The notes: generated by a model from the sequence alone, not told the origin. A stretch of DNA of 64,000 bases from CAYMCQ01 sp964389025 (GCA_964389025.1 CAYMCQ010000006.1:1-64000), one strand, 5' to 3'. Counted from the stretch's first letter, positions 16,949-26,168 are shown. A program made the numbers and translations.

Positions 16949-17827
16949 TCAACGTGCGAAGATTCCTTTAGCGAGTCTGCTAAGAGGCAAGAGTGCGAGG
17001 CTGCCGAGACATAGAATTGTGATCGCGAGAGCTGCCCCCATTGGCCAATTTCGGCCTTCGTAAAAACTGAACTGGATCAGGGTACCAGCCAGCATGTGCT
17101 TACCGCCTCCTAGCAGATCGGGGATTACGAACTCGGAGAATGATGGGATGAACACCATCAAAGCTCCTGTCATCCAGCCCGGGCGTGTCATAGGCAGGAT
17201 GATCCGTCGAACCGTGTAAAGCTCTCCGGCGCCCAGTGCTGATGAAGCGATGAGAAAGCGGTCATCGAGCCGCTCGAGCGCTGTGAGAAACGCGAGCAGG
17301 AAGAATGGAAGGTAAGCCCCTACAAGTCCGATTATGACTGCACCTGGACTAAACAGGAGCGGGATGGGCTGCGAGATCATGCCTGCTTTCAAGAGAATGC
17401 CGTTGAGCACGCCGGCATTACCCAAAAGCACTTGCCAGTTGTAGGTTACCATTAAGGCGTTGAGCCCCAATGGAAACAACATTGCCACCATCGCCGCCCG
17501 CCGAAACGCAGGTGCGCACCTTCGGATCGAAACGGAAAGGGGAATGCCGATGGCCATGCATATGGCCGTTGTAATTGCGGCATAGCAAAGTGAGCGCACC
17601 ACCACGACGGTTGTGGCTGCGGTAAGTAAATCCCTCCATCCCTGTAAGCTCCACGTCGGAACTGTTCCCCCAAGAAAGTCACGTTGCCTGAACGATGTAA
17701 ACAGCACTGTGAGGAGCGGAACGCAAAGCAGGCTGAAGACATAGATGCCAAACCCAGCGATGGCGATGTTGAACAGCAGCCGTTCCTGCCAAGAAGTGAG
17801 GCGATGGCGTTGCTGCTGTGGGTTCAT
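16949..17827 (-). CDS. potB: Polyamine-type ABC transporter permease
   Basis: 292 residues from the ATG at 17827, only 2 nt after the potA stop (TGACTATG); the longer frame to 17878 runs back into potA and is rejected. Six hydrophobic segments and an EAA loop (IASSALGAGELYTVRRIILP, about 200-220) mark it as the PotB-type partner permease. It pairs with PotC in the inner membrane. Confidence 0.9.
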   Translation of the reverse strand: MNPQQQRHRLTSWQERLLFNIAIAGFGIYVFSLLCVPLLTVLFTSFRQRDFLGGTVPTWSLQGWRDLLTAATTVVVVRSLCYAAITTAICMAIGIPLSVSIRRCAPAFRRAAMVAMLFPLGLNALMVTYNWQVLLGNAGVLNGILLKAGMISQPIPLLFSPGAVIIGLVGAYLPFFLLAFLTALERLDDRFLIASSALGAGELYTVRRIILPMTRPGWMTGALMVFIPSFSEFVIPDLLGGGKHMLAGTLIQFSFYEGRNWPMGAALAITILCLGSLALLPLSRLAKGIFAR

Positions 17828-17829
17828 AG

Positions 17830-18924
17830 TCAGTTCTGCAAGACGCAGACATCGCTGGCGGAAACGTAAAGCGTACATGGATCGCCAACCCTGAGTGTTG
17901 TGTTATTGCGCGAATCTGTGGTGAGGAACACGTCATCGAGACACCGCACCGTAAGCTTTGTAAGCACTCCGGCGAATTCAACGGCTTCAACCTTGCCGTG
18001 GAGGGAGACGGAGGGAGAATCCTCCGGCTTATCAAATTTGAGGGATTCTGGACGTAAGGCGAGGTACTTAACATTTTGTGTTCTGTTTGAAGGCAACTGA
18101 AGCCAGTTGCCGCCTTCGGTCTTAGCTTTGTCACCATTGAGAGCGACGACCGGCAGCAGATTTGTATCTCCAACCAGGGTGGCAACAAACCGGGAAACCG
18201 GTTTCCGATAGATTTCGACCGGAGAGGCGACTTGGACGATCTCGCCATCATTCATAACGGCAATGCGAGAATGGAAGCGTGCCGTCATTGAGAATGCTTC
18301 CTCGACGTCGTGGGTAACGTAAATTGTCGTGACGCCTGCTCTGTGGATCAAATTGCCCACAAGGTCGCAAATGGATGACCTTAGAGGACGGTCCAAGCCT
18401 GCGGTCATTTCATCCAAAAGCAGGACTGGTTGTGGATCAGCTAAAGCGCGAGCCACAGAAACGCGTTGGGTTTCGCCGCCCGAGAGTTCTAGCGGCTTGC
18501 GTTTGTCGAAACCAGCGAGGCCGACTTGGGAGAGAAGAGCGATTGCGTGGCTGAGGGCTTCCGAGCGGGCGACGCCCTTGACGTTGAGCGCGTATGCAAC
18601 GTTTTCAGCCACTGTCAGGTGTGGAAAGAGGAAACCTCCTTTCTGAAAGCAGGTCCGTACCGGCCTGCGATAGGCGGGAAGGTTGGTCACGTCCTCTTCG
18701 CCAAACAGTACCCTCCCTGTGTCCTGGCGGACCCAACCACCGGCAAGGCCGAGAAGTGTGGACTTGCCACAGCCCGAGGGACCCAACAAGCAAATGAATT
18801 CACATGGCTTGACGGAGAGGTTGATCGTCTGAATGCAAAAATGGGGATTAAGCACCTTGCTAACGTTTTCGAATGTGATGGAAAGACCGGACATTGTAGG
18901 AAGCCTCGACCTTGGGATGGTCAC
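17830..18924 (-). CDS. potA: Polyamine-type ABC transporter ATPase
   Basis: 364 residues. Walker A GPSGCGKST at about 48-56, signature LSGGETQRVSVARAL at about 144, Walker B VLLLDEMTAGLD just after, and the H-loop YVTHDVEEA. The last ~130 residues form the TOBE regulatory domain typical of PotA/MalK. The first start is GTG at 18924, overlapping the stop of the upstream membrane protein gene (GTGA); Met at 18894 is an alternative. It drives the PotBC permease. Confidence 0.9.
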   Translation of the reverse strand: MTIPRSRLPTMSGLSITFENVSKVLNPHFCIQTINLSVKPCEFICLLGPSGCGKSTLLGLAGGWVRQDTGRVLFGEEDVTNLPAYRRPVRTCFQKGGFLFPHLTVAENVAYALNVKGVARSEALSHAIALLSQVGLAGFDKRKPLELSGGETQRVSVARALADPQPVLLLDEMTAGLDRPLRSSICDLVGNLIHRAGVTTIYVTHDVEEAFSMTARFHSRIAVMNDGEIVQVASPVEIYRKPVSRFVATLVGDTNLLPVVALNGDKAKTEGGNWLQLPSNRTQNVKYLALRPESLKFDKPEDSPSVSLHGKVEAVEFAGVLTKLTVRCLDDVFLTTDSRNNTTLRVGDPCTLYVSASDVCVLQN

Positions 18925-19859
18925 CGTGGTGGGTATTTTTTGCCGAGTGCCTGGAGTTGGCTGTTTATTGCATCCACGATTTTCTTTCCGTCTTGCTTGC
19001 CGGCTGCGAGAATGTCCAAGTTCCAGCTACCGATCTCTCTTGGCCAATAGGCCAAGCAGCGCGTTCTGTTGGGGTCAGCGAAGCGATAAATTGCCAAGCC
19101 ATATCCAACACTATGCGGGAACTCCCTGTCAGGGATGAAATGGACCTTGAACTGCGACTGCACCCTCCCTTTGGGGTCGGAGCAGGATAGCTTGGAAAGC
19201 CCGAGCTCTAATCTGGCGCGTAGATTAGCAAGTGCTCCCTCGTTTGGGGATGTCTCCAAAACAAAGTAGTCGTAAACAGGACCGGTTGATTTAAAGAGAT
19301 TTTGGATGATAACGGCTTCGTATTGAGGCTGCTGTTCATAAAAGAAATCTGGCGCGAGCACACTGATGCCGGAATCAGTAGCTGCCTCAAGCTGCAGAAT
19401 CTGCTCGTCGTTGTAGAGCCAGTCGTGTGTGTTCTTCACGAGTACGTGGAACTGACGCTCCTGATCCGCCAAGCTTCCTCGGACTCGGTCGCGCTCGGCT
19501 TCAAAAGCGGAGCGCTCGGCCTGTAGCTTCCTGATTTCCAGGAGTGAAGTTTCGTGCGCCGTTTTGAGTTCAGCGAGTGCGTGACCCCACTTTTGCTTTT
19601 CGTGGAACTTGATGTACTCCTTGACCAGAAAGCCGGCAATAGATGCCGCGATTGCTACTGCGAGGAGCCAACAGACGAGCGAACCAGCGAACTCCCCCCA
19701 GTGGCCCTCGATCGCGTGGGATATGAGCCAATGTTCCACCGCAACGAAAGCGATAAATGCTAAGAGCACCAGGCATGAGCTAAAAAGTGCAAGTGGCTTC
19801 TTCCCAGAAAAGAATTGCAAAAACTGCTGGCCCGTTTCGTTACTATTGTCGTGGTTCAT
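18921..19859 (-). CDS. Membrane-anchored coiled-coil protein of unknown function
   Basis: 312 residues. Two hydrophobic helices at about 23-45 and 57-80, then a coiled coil rich in E, R and Q at about 90-137, then a ~170-residue soluble domain beginning VLVKNTHDWLYNDE. I do not recognise that domain; it has mixed alpha/beta character with segments such as VYDYFVLETS and GYGLAIYRFAD. It overlaps the upstream cysteine-cluster gene by 17 nt and the potA start by 4 nt, so it is tightly tied to the transporter. A sensor or regulator of transport, or a membrane effector, are both possible. Confidence 0.7.
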   Translation of the reverse strand: MNHDNSNETGQQFLQFFSGKKPLALFSSCLVLLAFIAFVAVEHWLISHAIEGHWGEFAGSLVCWLLAVAIAASIAGFLVKEYIKFHEKQKWGHALAELKTAHETSLLEIRKLQAERSAFEAERDRVRGSLADQERQFHVLVKNTHDWLYNDEQILQLEAATDSGISVLAPDFFYEQQPQYEAVIIQNLFKSTGPVYDYFVLETSPNEGALANLRARLELGLSKLSCSDPKGRVQSQFKVHFIPDREFPHSVGYGLAIYRFADPNRTRCLAYWPREIGSWNLDILAAGKQDGKKIVDAINSQLQALGKKYPPR

Positions 19860-20439
19860 TTTTGTTATCTCCAGCTTTTGAGCCGTTCTGATACTGTTGA
19901 AGCGGCAATGTGTTGAAATCGCGGTAGACCAGCTTGACGAAGGTCTGACGAAGATCTGCCGGGATTTCGTTCAGGCTGTTCCGGGCAGCATCGCAGAATT
20001 TCTTTTCGAGGTGGGCGTTCTCCGCGGCTGGGCAGTCGGCGTCTACCAGATAGCCACCGAGAGGGTTGGCGGTTTTGTCCATGGTCAATGGCCAGGAGCG
20101 GCAATCCGTTGGGCGAATGTCGTAGATGCCGCAGAGTCGGTCTGGTGTGAGAAATGGACAAGGGCGTCCCTTTTCCTTCTTGACCGTGAAAAGACCGGCT
20201 TCCTCTTGTTGGAGTAAATCAGCCCTCCCTGTCCTGGCGATGATCTTCTCGGCTTCTTGGGGAAGGACTACTATGGTCATCGCCCGAAAACAGCAGTGCT
20301 TGGTTGTCGGACAAATTTTGCAGAAGGAGTAAAGACTGTTCGGATCGTGTTTAGCGACCTCCTCTGGAGTTTCTGGTCTGGGCGCGGTCGGCGGGGCTAC
20401 GGCAGTGTTGCTAAAGGATGAATGTTGATCTAGGGCCAT
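19843..20439 (-). CDS. YkgJ-family cysteine-cluster protein
   Basis: 198 residues from the ATG at 20439 (MALDQHSS). Longer frames run into the dispersed repeat at 20614-20856 and are rejected. Cysteines: FCKICPTTKHCC near residues 40-50, then PCPFL...LCGIYDIRPTDCRSWP at about 95-120, the pattern of the YkgJ/UPF0153 zinc- or iron-binding family. Such proteins are thought to bind a metal or an Fe-S cluster; their activity is not settled. It is the first gene of the operon that runs through potD; any promoter lies in 20440-20610. Confidence 0.8.
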   Translation of the reverse strand: MALDQHSSFSNTAVAPPTAPRPETPEEVAKHDPNSLYSFCKICPTTKHCCFRAMTIVVLPQEAEKIIARTGRADLLQQEEAGLFTVKKEKGRPCPFLTPDRLCGIYDIRPTDCRSWPLTMDKTANPLGGYLVDADCPAAENAHLEKKFCDAARNSLNEIPADLRQTFVKLVYRDFNTLPLQQYQNGSKAGDNKNEPRQ

Positions 20440-20613
20440 TTTTGGAATTGGATGATACCGATGTATGGGTGTTTCGTAAAGCGCCGTAAGCTTGCTTGTG
20501 ATTGCTTGTGCGATCTGACATCGCGGTGCAACAATATTCAGTTTTCCAATTTGGACTTTGGTTGCACTGGCAACACTTTGCTTCGCACGATACGAAAGAC
20601 AAGAATCGCTTCG

Positions 20614-20856
20614 GTCTGCGGTCGGCGAGCGCGGAGAATGGAGCGGAAGGCGGAGAGAGCGCATAGCGGAACGCATCTGCAGCGCAACGTTCGCCGCCGA
20701 GCCGCAGACGGAAGCGTGCCGCGCTTGCGGCACAATGCGGATGCTCGCTCGTGACGAGCGCGCGGTTTGCGGAGTGGAACGAATGCGGTCGAGAGGGGGG
20801 ACGGGGCCGAGCCAGCAATCCGTGAAACGCAGTCAAACCGTGCGTTGGTCACGGCG
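20614..20856 (+). repeat. Dispersed intergenic repeat, copy 2
   Basis: Full-length copy of the element at 10468-10706, in the same orientation. Conserved blocks: CGCCGAGCCGCAGACGGAAG, CTCGTGACGAGCGCGCGGTTTG, CGGTCGAGAGG and TGCGTTGGTCACGGC. It occupies much of the 581-nt gap between the cysteine-cluster gene and the nuclease gene ending at 21021. The remainder of the gap shows no gene. Confidence 0.75.
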
Positions 20857-21020
20857 GTGGAGCGATTCAAGCAGCCAAGCAGAATTGACAGCCCTCGTGG
20901 CTGGCGTAGCCTGACGACAAGTTCGGGTGGCGGTACGTTTTTTCAGCGGGGTTCCCCACCCCCACCTCCTTGGCGTCCGCCGCCCGGACTTTCAGTTTCC
21001 GATTCGTCCGGTTGACTGCC

Positions 21021-22340
21021 TCACGTGAATTGGCCGTTTGCGTTATCCAAGAATGCTCCCTTCACGCGCCAGATGACTTTGATTTCTAGCGAGTCGAGCC
21101 AGTCAATAATATCGGGAGGCGGTTTACTCGGGAGCAAGATCGCTTTGTGCAGGTCGCCAAACTTGGTGCTGCCTTGAAAGGCGTAATCCAGAAGTTGGCC
21201 GACCGCCATCCTGATGTGTTCACGACTTGCTGAGCTTTTAGCTTCGATGAGGTTTCGGCGATCCATTTCAAATGCGTCGCACTGAAGGTTCTTGTACCTG
21301 ATAGCCGAGAGAGCGCGATCCTGTCGCCTCAGCCATCGCTGATAATCCTCCAGCAACACCGCCTCAATTTTCCTCGCTCTGGCGACTTTCGCGCGGGTCT
21401 GAACTTTATAGTCAAGCTGATGGTTTTCGGGCGAAGAAACAATTTGCGGGGTCGCGAGCGCTGATTTTCGCGATTTGTTACGACCGAGCGCGCTATCGCC
21501 CTGTCCGGGAGATGATCGTCTTTGCAGTTGTTGATCGATCCAATCGCATACTTTTCTGTGCGCGACATTACTCTCGGGATGGAGTTGGACCAGCGCCTTC
21601 GTGTGCCGAACCACCTCGTTCAGCGGCACGTCGCTGGGAGGCGGTCCGCTCCGAGGGATAAATGGCCGGAGTCGTCTCAATGAACCGAAACTTTCGGGCG
21701 GCTTGAAGCCCTTGATGTGTTTTGCGAATTCACCGCGTACCACTCCGAATCCGACAATTTCAGGTTTGAAACGGTGACGCCTCGCAAGCAACACGACATC
21801 TTCGGGCTTTATTCCCCGCTTCGTTTTACCAGCGAACTTGGGGCCGATTTGGCCGTGGCCCCAATCATCTGGATACCATCCCATGAAAGCCGCGCCCGCA
21901 CTGACCGATGCTTGTCTCCACTCGGCGACGGTTGCTTCGTTGTTCCTCACGTTTGGCGAAACGACCCAATAGGACCTTTTGGAATTCCTGGCAATTGTTG
22001 CGCCGTAACCAAACTCGGTCAGTCTGTCGCGAGCTGTTGCAAGCTCATCTTCGGTGAAAAGGTTGTTCCAAGGTGATTGGAGCGCCACCGCTTCAACCGA
22101 CAAATCGAGACGGCGATGAGTCAGTAAACGCTCGAAACCTGCGGTTACTTTGGAGGGGCGCAGCCAATGTTTCGCGGCTGTCAGACCGCCATCACGAATG
22201 ATTTTTTGCCGAAATCGGTAAGCTGGATAGCCGATTTGCGTCTTGGCGTCCTCGTAAATCTTCAGCGCGCGTTCCGTAAACGCGTCGGCAAGGGAAAGCT
22301 TTCCATTCATCACTGCTGGTGAATCTGAATCCGTGAACAA
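21021..22340 (-). CDS. PD-(D/E)XK nuclease-like protein, 439 aa
   Basis: 439 residues. Start is uncertain: a TTG at 22340 with a G-rich stretch upstream, or ATG at 22310. An N-terminal segment (about 55-110: GGLTAAKHWL, GFERLLTHRRLDLSVEAVAL, LFTEDELATARDRL) is a recurring module I associate with defence-island proteins. A central region (about 150-200: GWYPDDWGHGQIGP, KPEDVVLLARRHRF, EIVGFGVVRGEF) looks like a barrel-like reader. The C-terminus carries a restriction-endonuclease core: D355, then E366-A-K368 (RNLIEAKSSA), then Q..DYAF. It lies 30 nt after the Res-type gene on the same strand. Confidence 0.75.
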   Translation of the reverse strand: MFTDSDSPAVMNGKLSLADAFTERALKIYEDAKTQIGYPAYRFRQKIIRDGGLTAAKHWLRPSKVTAGFERLLTHRRLDLSVEAVALQSPWNNLFTEDELATARDRLTEFGYGATIARNSKRSYWVVSPNVRNNEATVAEWRQASVSAGAAFMGWYPDDWGHGQIGPKFAGKTKRGIKPEDVVLLARRHRFKPEIVGFGVVRGEFAKHIKGFKPPESFGSLRRLRPFIPRSGPPPSDVPLNEVVRHTKALVQLHPESNVAHRKVCDWIDQQLQRRSSPGQGDSALGRNKSRKSALATPQIVSSPENHQLDYKVQTRAKVARARKIEAVLLEDYQRWLRRQDRALSAIRYKNLQCDAFEMDRRNLIEAKSSASREHIRMAVGQLLDYAFQGSTKFGDLHKAILLPSKPPPDIIDWLDSLEIKVIWRVKGAFLDNANGQFT

Positions 22341-22370
22341 AAGTCCCCCCGGCTGACCACTCTGTCTCGG

Positions 22371-25061
22371 TCAACTGACGGCGTACTGTGCCGCCAGTCG
22401 TTCCAAAGTCATATTCTCAAGCACCACGTCGTGGGGAATAAGCACGTACTTCCACGGCTTGCCCTCGTACGTTTTCGCATGAGTGCTCGCATGGTTGCAC
22501 CACTTCGCGGCAGCGTCACGCTTTGCGACAACTTTGGCATCGTCCATTTCGCTGTCCGCTTTTGACTCCAATAGATAAATGGCTCTCTCCGTTTCTGCCA
22601 CGAAATCAGGTTGGTATTCAGGATGGTCAGCGCCGTGCTTGTAATAAATCTGGAACTGCCCTCTCGCCGGTTTGAACCACCGTTGCGAATCCCGCTCCAG
22701 AATCATGGCCAATCTACGTTCCGTGTCCGACTGGAACTTCTGAACCGTGTAAAGGCATCGCTGGAATCCGCCGAAAAGGTGCTTTGCGATCTTTCGTTTC
22801 TCCGGCGGCGCTTTGCGGAAATCGAGCGGCGGTTCTGTCGCGGATGCTGTGTAGGCGCTTGGTTTGAGTTCGGTGAATCCCTTGCTGATTTTCACTTCGT
22901 AACCGACTGCTTCCTCCCAGTAGTGATCCTGCATCTGCACGTGGATGAACCGCGAGAGCTCCCGCTGGTGGAAGCGAAGCACTTTGCGCGTATCGTCTTC
23001 AGACAAGTAACCCCGGAGATGCTGGACGACTTGCGATGCCAGATCGTACAACAAGTCTGCGTGGTCGTCGTACGAAATGTCGTCGAAGTCCATCAGCCCG
23101 GCGACCACGTAGTCCTCCAGTCGCTCTTCTTCAATACCGCCCCGGCCGAGGCCCAAAACCTCCAATTGATGTGTCCGCAGATGTTTGATCCACAGCTCCT
23201 CTGACGGCGGTTGATAATTGATCGAACTCAGATCCAACTTGAAGGGCTTGAACCCACAGCGCACTTCTCCTTTCGGAACAACAAGAATTCTGGGAATGTT
23301 GATCGTCTGCTGCACGACGATCTCCGTTGTCTTTGCGACGACAGCCGCGAGGTCGGGCGGTTTCGCCACGCCTTCAATCTCCAATTGAGCCGGACGGTAT
23401 TGAGCAGCAACTTCTTTCAGAACTTCGGCCTGGACTTCCGGGTGTTGCAGATACGTGACGCTCGGTAGTTTCTGCGGCTGGTTCTCAAGCTTACGGATCA
23501 CTTCGTAAGCAATTTGAGCAACGCGCTGTTCCTCCTTGTTGTCGAATGCAGGCGGACCGCTGGGTGCGATCACCTGGGTAACAGCCGTTGCCTGTTCCGG
23601 CTGGATGCCCAGCCTGCTGGCCAGTTGCGATTGTGAAACCACGGTGACCGTTCTTTCTCCAAGCTGGTCAGGCTCAAGAATCACTTTCTGAAGGTGGATC
23701 AGCGAGCCGGGTTTGTTGGCCTCATCAATGATTTCCTGGAATTTGTCGTGCGCGACGATGTTCAAACGGTCAACCGCCGTGACACCGGTTCGCCGTCCGT
23801 AAGGCAGGCGCAAGCCACGGCCAATGGACTGTTCAATCAGAATGCGCGCATTGGCCGCCCGCAACGGGACAATTGTGTAGAGATTCGTCACGTCCCAGCC
23901 CTCCTTCAGCATGTTGACGTGAATCACGATCTCCGTCGGTTCGTCGCTGTGCTCGACCTTGAGCAGCCGCGCTACCATCTCATCTTCCTCAGTGCCGGTC
24001 TTGCTGGAATCCACTTGGATCACCTTGTCCTTGTAGCGCCCGCCAAAGAATTCTTCCGATTGGATCAGCTTGAGCAACGACCCGGCGTGCGTGATGTCCC
24101 GCGCGATGACGAGCAAGAACGGCTTCACAATCTGGTTTCCCGATTCGCGCGCGTAAGTTTCCAATTCCACCTTCACGCTTTCGTGGAGTCGCAAGCCGTC
24201 TTCCAGCTTCAACCGCTCGATTTCCTCGGCCGACATTCCAGCCGGTTTGAAATCCTTGCGCGTCACAACCGCGGGTTCTTTCACAAAACCGTCTTCCATC
24301 GCCCGGCCCAGCGGATAATCCAGAATAACGTTCTTGAACTGCACCGCGCCCTTGTTCGTTTCGATGAATGGCGTTGCGGTCAACTCCAGCCCAAGCACCG
24401 GTTTCAATTCATTGATCGCGCGCACGCCAGCAGAAGCGCGATAGCGATGCGACTCGTCCATGATGAGCACGAGGTCCGGCAATCCGGCCAAGTACTCGAA
24501 ATAACTCTCGCCGATGTATTCCGAGAGGCGTTTGATACGTGGCGACTTTCCGCCGCGCACTTCGGAATTGATCTTCGAGATGTTAAAGACGTTCACCTTG
24601 CAGCGCAGCACCTGGTCGAACAGCGTGCCGGCCTTTGCTTCGTAATTGTCGCCGGTGATAATCTCCGGCTTGTCCACCGCAAATTCGGCAATGCCTTTGA
24701 AAACGTACTTGGGATGATTCGGCTCGGAGAATTCCCTCTGGAGCTTGTCGTAAATGGTCAGGTTTGGTGCGAGCACGAAGAAATTGTTAATCCCGTGCGC
24801 CAGGTGCAGATAACTGATAAACGCCCCCATCAGCCGTGTCTTGCCAACGCCAGTGGCCAGGGCGAAACAGACCGAAGGAAATTCACGCTCGAAATCCGTG
24901 ACCGTCGGGAATTCAGCCCGAATCGCATCCAGCGCCGCTTGAACATCCGCGCCCTTCTGCGGCGGAACGATCTCCGTCAGACGGTCGAGAATCTCCAGCG
25001 AGCGCCGTTGCGGCAGGCGCAAACTCAAGCGACCGGCGATGGCATTGACGTGGCGATTCAT
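22371..25061 (-). CDS. Res-type superfamily 2 helicase with C-terminal nuclease motif
   Basis: 896 residues. Walker A ATGVGKT at 69-75, motif II D202-E-S-H (IMDESHRYRA), helicase C-terminal lobe at about 380-440 with IEQSIGRGLRLPYG. Near the end, P818-D819 and E832-S-K834 (PDFVAETERAIYLLESK) give a PD-(D/E)XK endonuclease, as in type III restriction subunits. It translocates on DNA and cuts. The stop of the Abi_2 gene is 6 nt upstream of its start. With the Mod-type gene at 26169 it could form a type III restriction-modification enzyme, although an Abi_2 gene and a 207-nt regulatory gap separate them. Confidence 0.85.
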   Translation of the reverse strand: MNRHVNAIAGRLSLRLPQRRSLEILDRLTEIVPPQKGADVQAALDAIRAEFPTVTDFEREFPSVCFALATGVGKTRLMGAFISYLHLAHGINNFFVLAPNLTIYDKLQREFSEPNHPKYVFKGIAEFAVDKPEIITGDNYEAKAGTLFDQVLRCKVNVFNISKINSEVRGGKSPRIKRLSEYIGESYFEYLAGLPDLVLIMDESHRYRASAGVRAINELKPVLGLELTATPFIETNKGAVQFKNVILDYPLGRAMEDGFVKEPAVVTRKDFKPAGMSAEEIERLKLEDGLRLHESVKVELETYARESGNQIVKPFLLVIARDITHAGSLLKLIQSEEFFGGRYKDKVIQVDSSKTGTEEDEMVARLLKVEHSDEPTEIVIHVNMLKEGWDVTNLYTIVPLRAANARILIEQSIGRGLRLPYGRRTGVTAVDRLNIVAHDKFQEIIDEANKPGSLIHLQKVILEPDQLGERTVTVVSQSQLASRLGIQPEQATAVTQVIAPSGPPAFDNKEEQRVAQIAYEVIRKLENQPQKLPSVTYLQHPEVQAEVLKEVAAQYRPAQLEIEGVAKPPDLAAVVAKTTEIVVQQTINIPRILVVPKGEVRCGFKPFKLDLSSINYQPPSEELWIKHLRTHQLEVLGLGRGGIEEERLEDYVVAGLMDFDDISYDDHADLLYDLASQVVQHLRGYLSEDDTRKVLRFHQRELSRFIHVQMQDHYWEEAVGYEVKISKGFTELKPSAYTASATEPPLDFRKAPPEKRKIAKHLFGGFQRCLYTVQKFQSDTERRLAMILERDSQRWFKPARGQFQIYYKHGADHPEYQPDFVAETERAIYLLESKADSEMDDAKVVAKRDAAAKWCNHASTHAKTYEGKPWKYVLIPHDVVLENMTLERLAAQYAVS

Positions 25062-25067
25062 TCTATT

Positions 25068-25961
25068 TCATTTCCAAATTGGCGACGTTTCCCAGTTTGC
25101 GGGAAAGCCCGCGAGATTGAGGGGAATGTCGGTGTAGCTTTTCAGCAATCCTCGCAGGCGGTCGGCCCATCGGCTCTGCGGCGCAACTTTTCGCAAGAGC
25201 CACATCAAGAGGGTGAGCACCGCAAAGACCCTGCGGTTATCTGCGGTCACCGGCACATGCCACTCCGGCGCGTGCTTCCGGTCGGGAATCAGCGGGCGGA
25301 TTCCCAATTCGCGATTCCACAAGCGCGAATGATGGGCGCACAGATTGCGGATGTAGTTCAGGCAAAAGAGCCAGCTTTGCAGCACGCTTGCCGGCAAACC
25401 GAGACAATTCGAAAGTTGCTTCTGCTCGGCCAGGTGCAGGTAACGATAGAACGTAAACAATGCTCCGAAGCTCGCCACCTCCGCGGTCATCCAAAGGGGC
25501 AGACCCGGTTCGCTCGTGTATTTGGCGCGGTAGTGTGCGACGAACAGTTCCCGACTCCGTTTCATTGCTTCGTCAATCTCGTCCACCATTCGGTGATGAT
25601 CCGCGCCGGCAAATTCCGGGCGGAAGTTCCGGTCGTCGCGATAGCCAAACGGCCCGTACCGCCGCGCGTGTTGTTCCACCATCAACGTCCGCAGAACGGC
25701 GATTTCCACGCGCTCAATTGCGTCCATCACCAGCAACCGCAACTGCCGGTCGAACGTGTAACGCCGCCACACTTTGTCCAACGTGATGCCGGGAACGAAT
25801 GTGTCATCCGCGCGCTTGAAGGGATGCCAGTAGGCGCTCAGCCGGTAATAACTGACCCGGCTCAACGTTTCAATCAACCGGGTGCGGTCGGCCTGGAAGC
25901 CGCGTTTCAGCAGCAGGTCTGCTTGTTGCTCGAAGGAAAGCGCGGGCTTGTTATACTTCAC
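25068..25961 (-). CDS. Abi_2 (AbiD/AbiF-like) HEPN-type abortive infection protein
   Basis: 297 residues from a GTG at 25961. I chose this start because a perfect AAGGAGG lies 6 nt upstream and the family similarity begins directly there (KPALSFEQQADLLLKRG). The HEPN RNase motif R205-N-L-C-A-H210 in YIRNLCAHHSRLWNR is intact. Abi_2 proteins (PF07751) act as abortive-infection effectors and are thought to cut RNA. The Res-type gene begins 6 nt after its stop, so the two are co-transcribed. A pair of AAGCGCTT-centred palindromes lies 96-138 nt upstream, suggesting tight repression of a toxic product. Confidence 0.85.
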   Translation of the reverse strand: MKYNKPALSFEQQADLLLKRGFQADRTRLIETLSRVSYYRLSAYWHPFKRADDTFVPGITLDKVWRRYTFDRQLRLLVMDAIERVEIAVLRTLMVEQHARRYGPFGYRDDRNFRPEFAGADHHRMVDEIDEAMKRSRELFVAHYRAKYTSEPGLPLWMTAEVASFGALFTFYRYLHLAEQKQLSNCLGLPASVLQSWLFCLNYIRNLCAHHSRLWNRELGIRPLIPDRKHAPEWHVPVTADNRRVFAVLTLLMWLLRKVAPQSRWADRLRGLLKSYTDIPLNLAGFPANWETSPIWK

Positions 25962-26056
25962 GCGGGCCTCCTTCGCTGATTCGGGCAATAAAAAACCCGC
26001 CACATTTGAGCTTGGCTTTCGCCAGAGGCTTGGCAGGTATGCTGCGAGGAAGATCA

Positions 26057-26099
26057 CATAAGCGCTTATGCGTGTCAATACCCAAGCGCTTGCGTATTG
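26057..26099. promoter_or_regulatory. Tandem AAGCGCTT-centred palindromes upstream of abi_2
   Basis: Two palindromes share the core AAGCGCTT: 26057-26070 CATAAGCGCTTATG (14 nt, perfect) and 26076-26099 (24 nt, CAATAC...GTATTG, with one mismatched pair in the arms). Their centres are 24 nt apart, a little over two helical turns. They lie in the 207-nt gap between the end of the Mod-type gene and the Abi_2 start. The pattern is that of a dimeric repressor binding cooperatively. Which protein binds is not known; no dedicated regulator gene is adjacent. Confidence 0.6.
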
Positions 26100-26168
26100 C
26101 GCCGCCGCTCTGGACAACGAGCCGACTCCTCAAGCTTCTGCGCGCCAAAGACCTTTTGTTCCCGGCGC

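Noticed and set aside
19843..20733. 296-aa version of the cysteine-cluster protein
   Set aside because: The N-terminal ~98 residues are translated from the region that includes the dispersed repeat 20614-20856; the ATG at 20439 is the likely start.
23694..25979. 761-aa plus-strand open frame
   Set aside because: Antisense shadow of the Res-type and Abi_2 genes, which have full motif sets; the frame has H/Q/R-rich composition without domain character.
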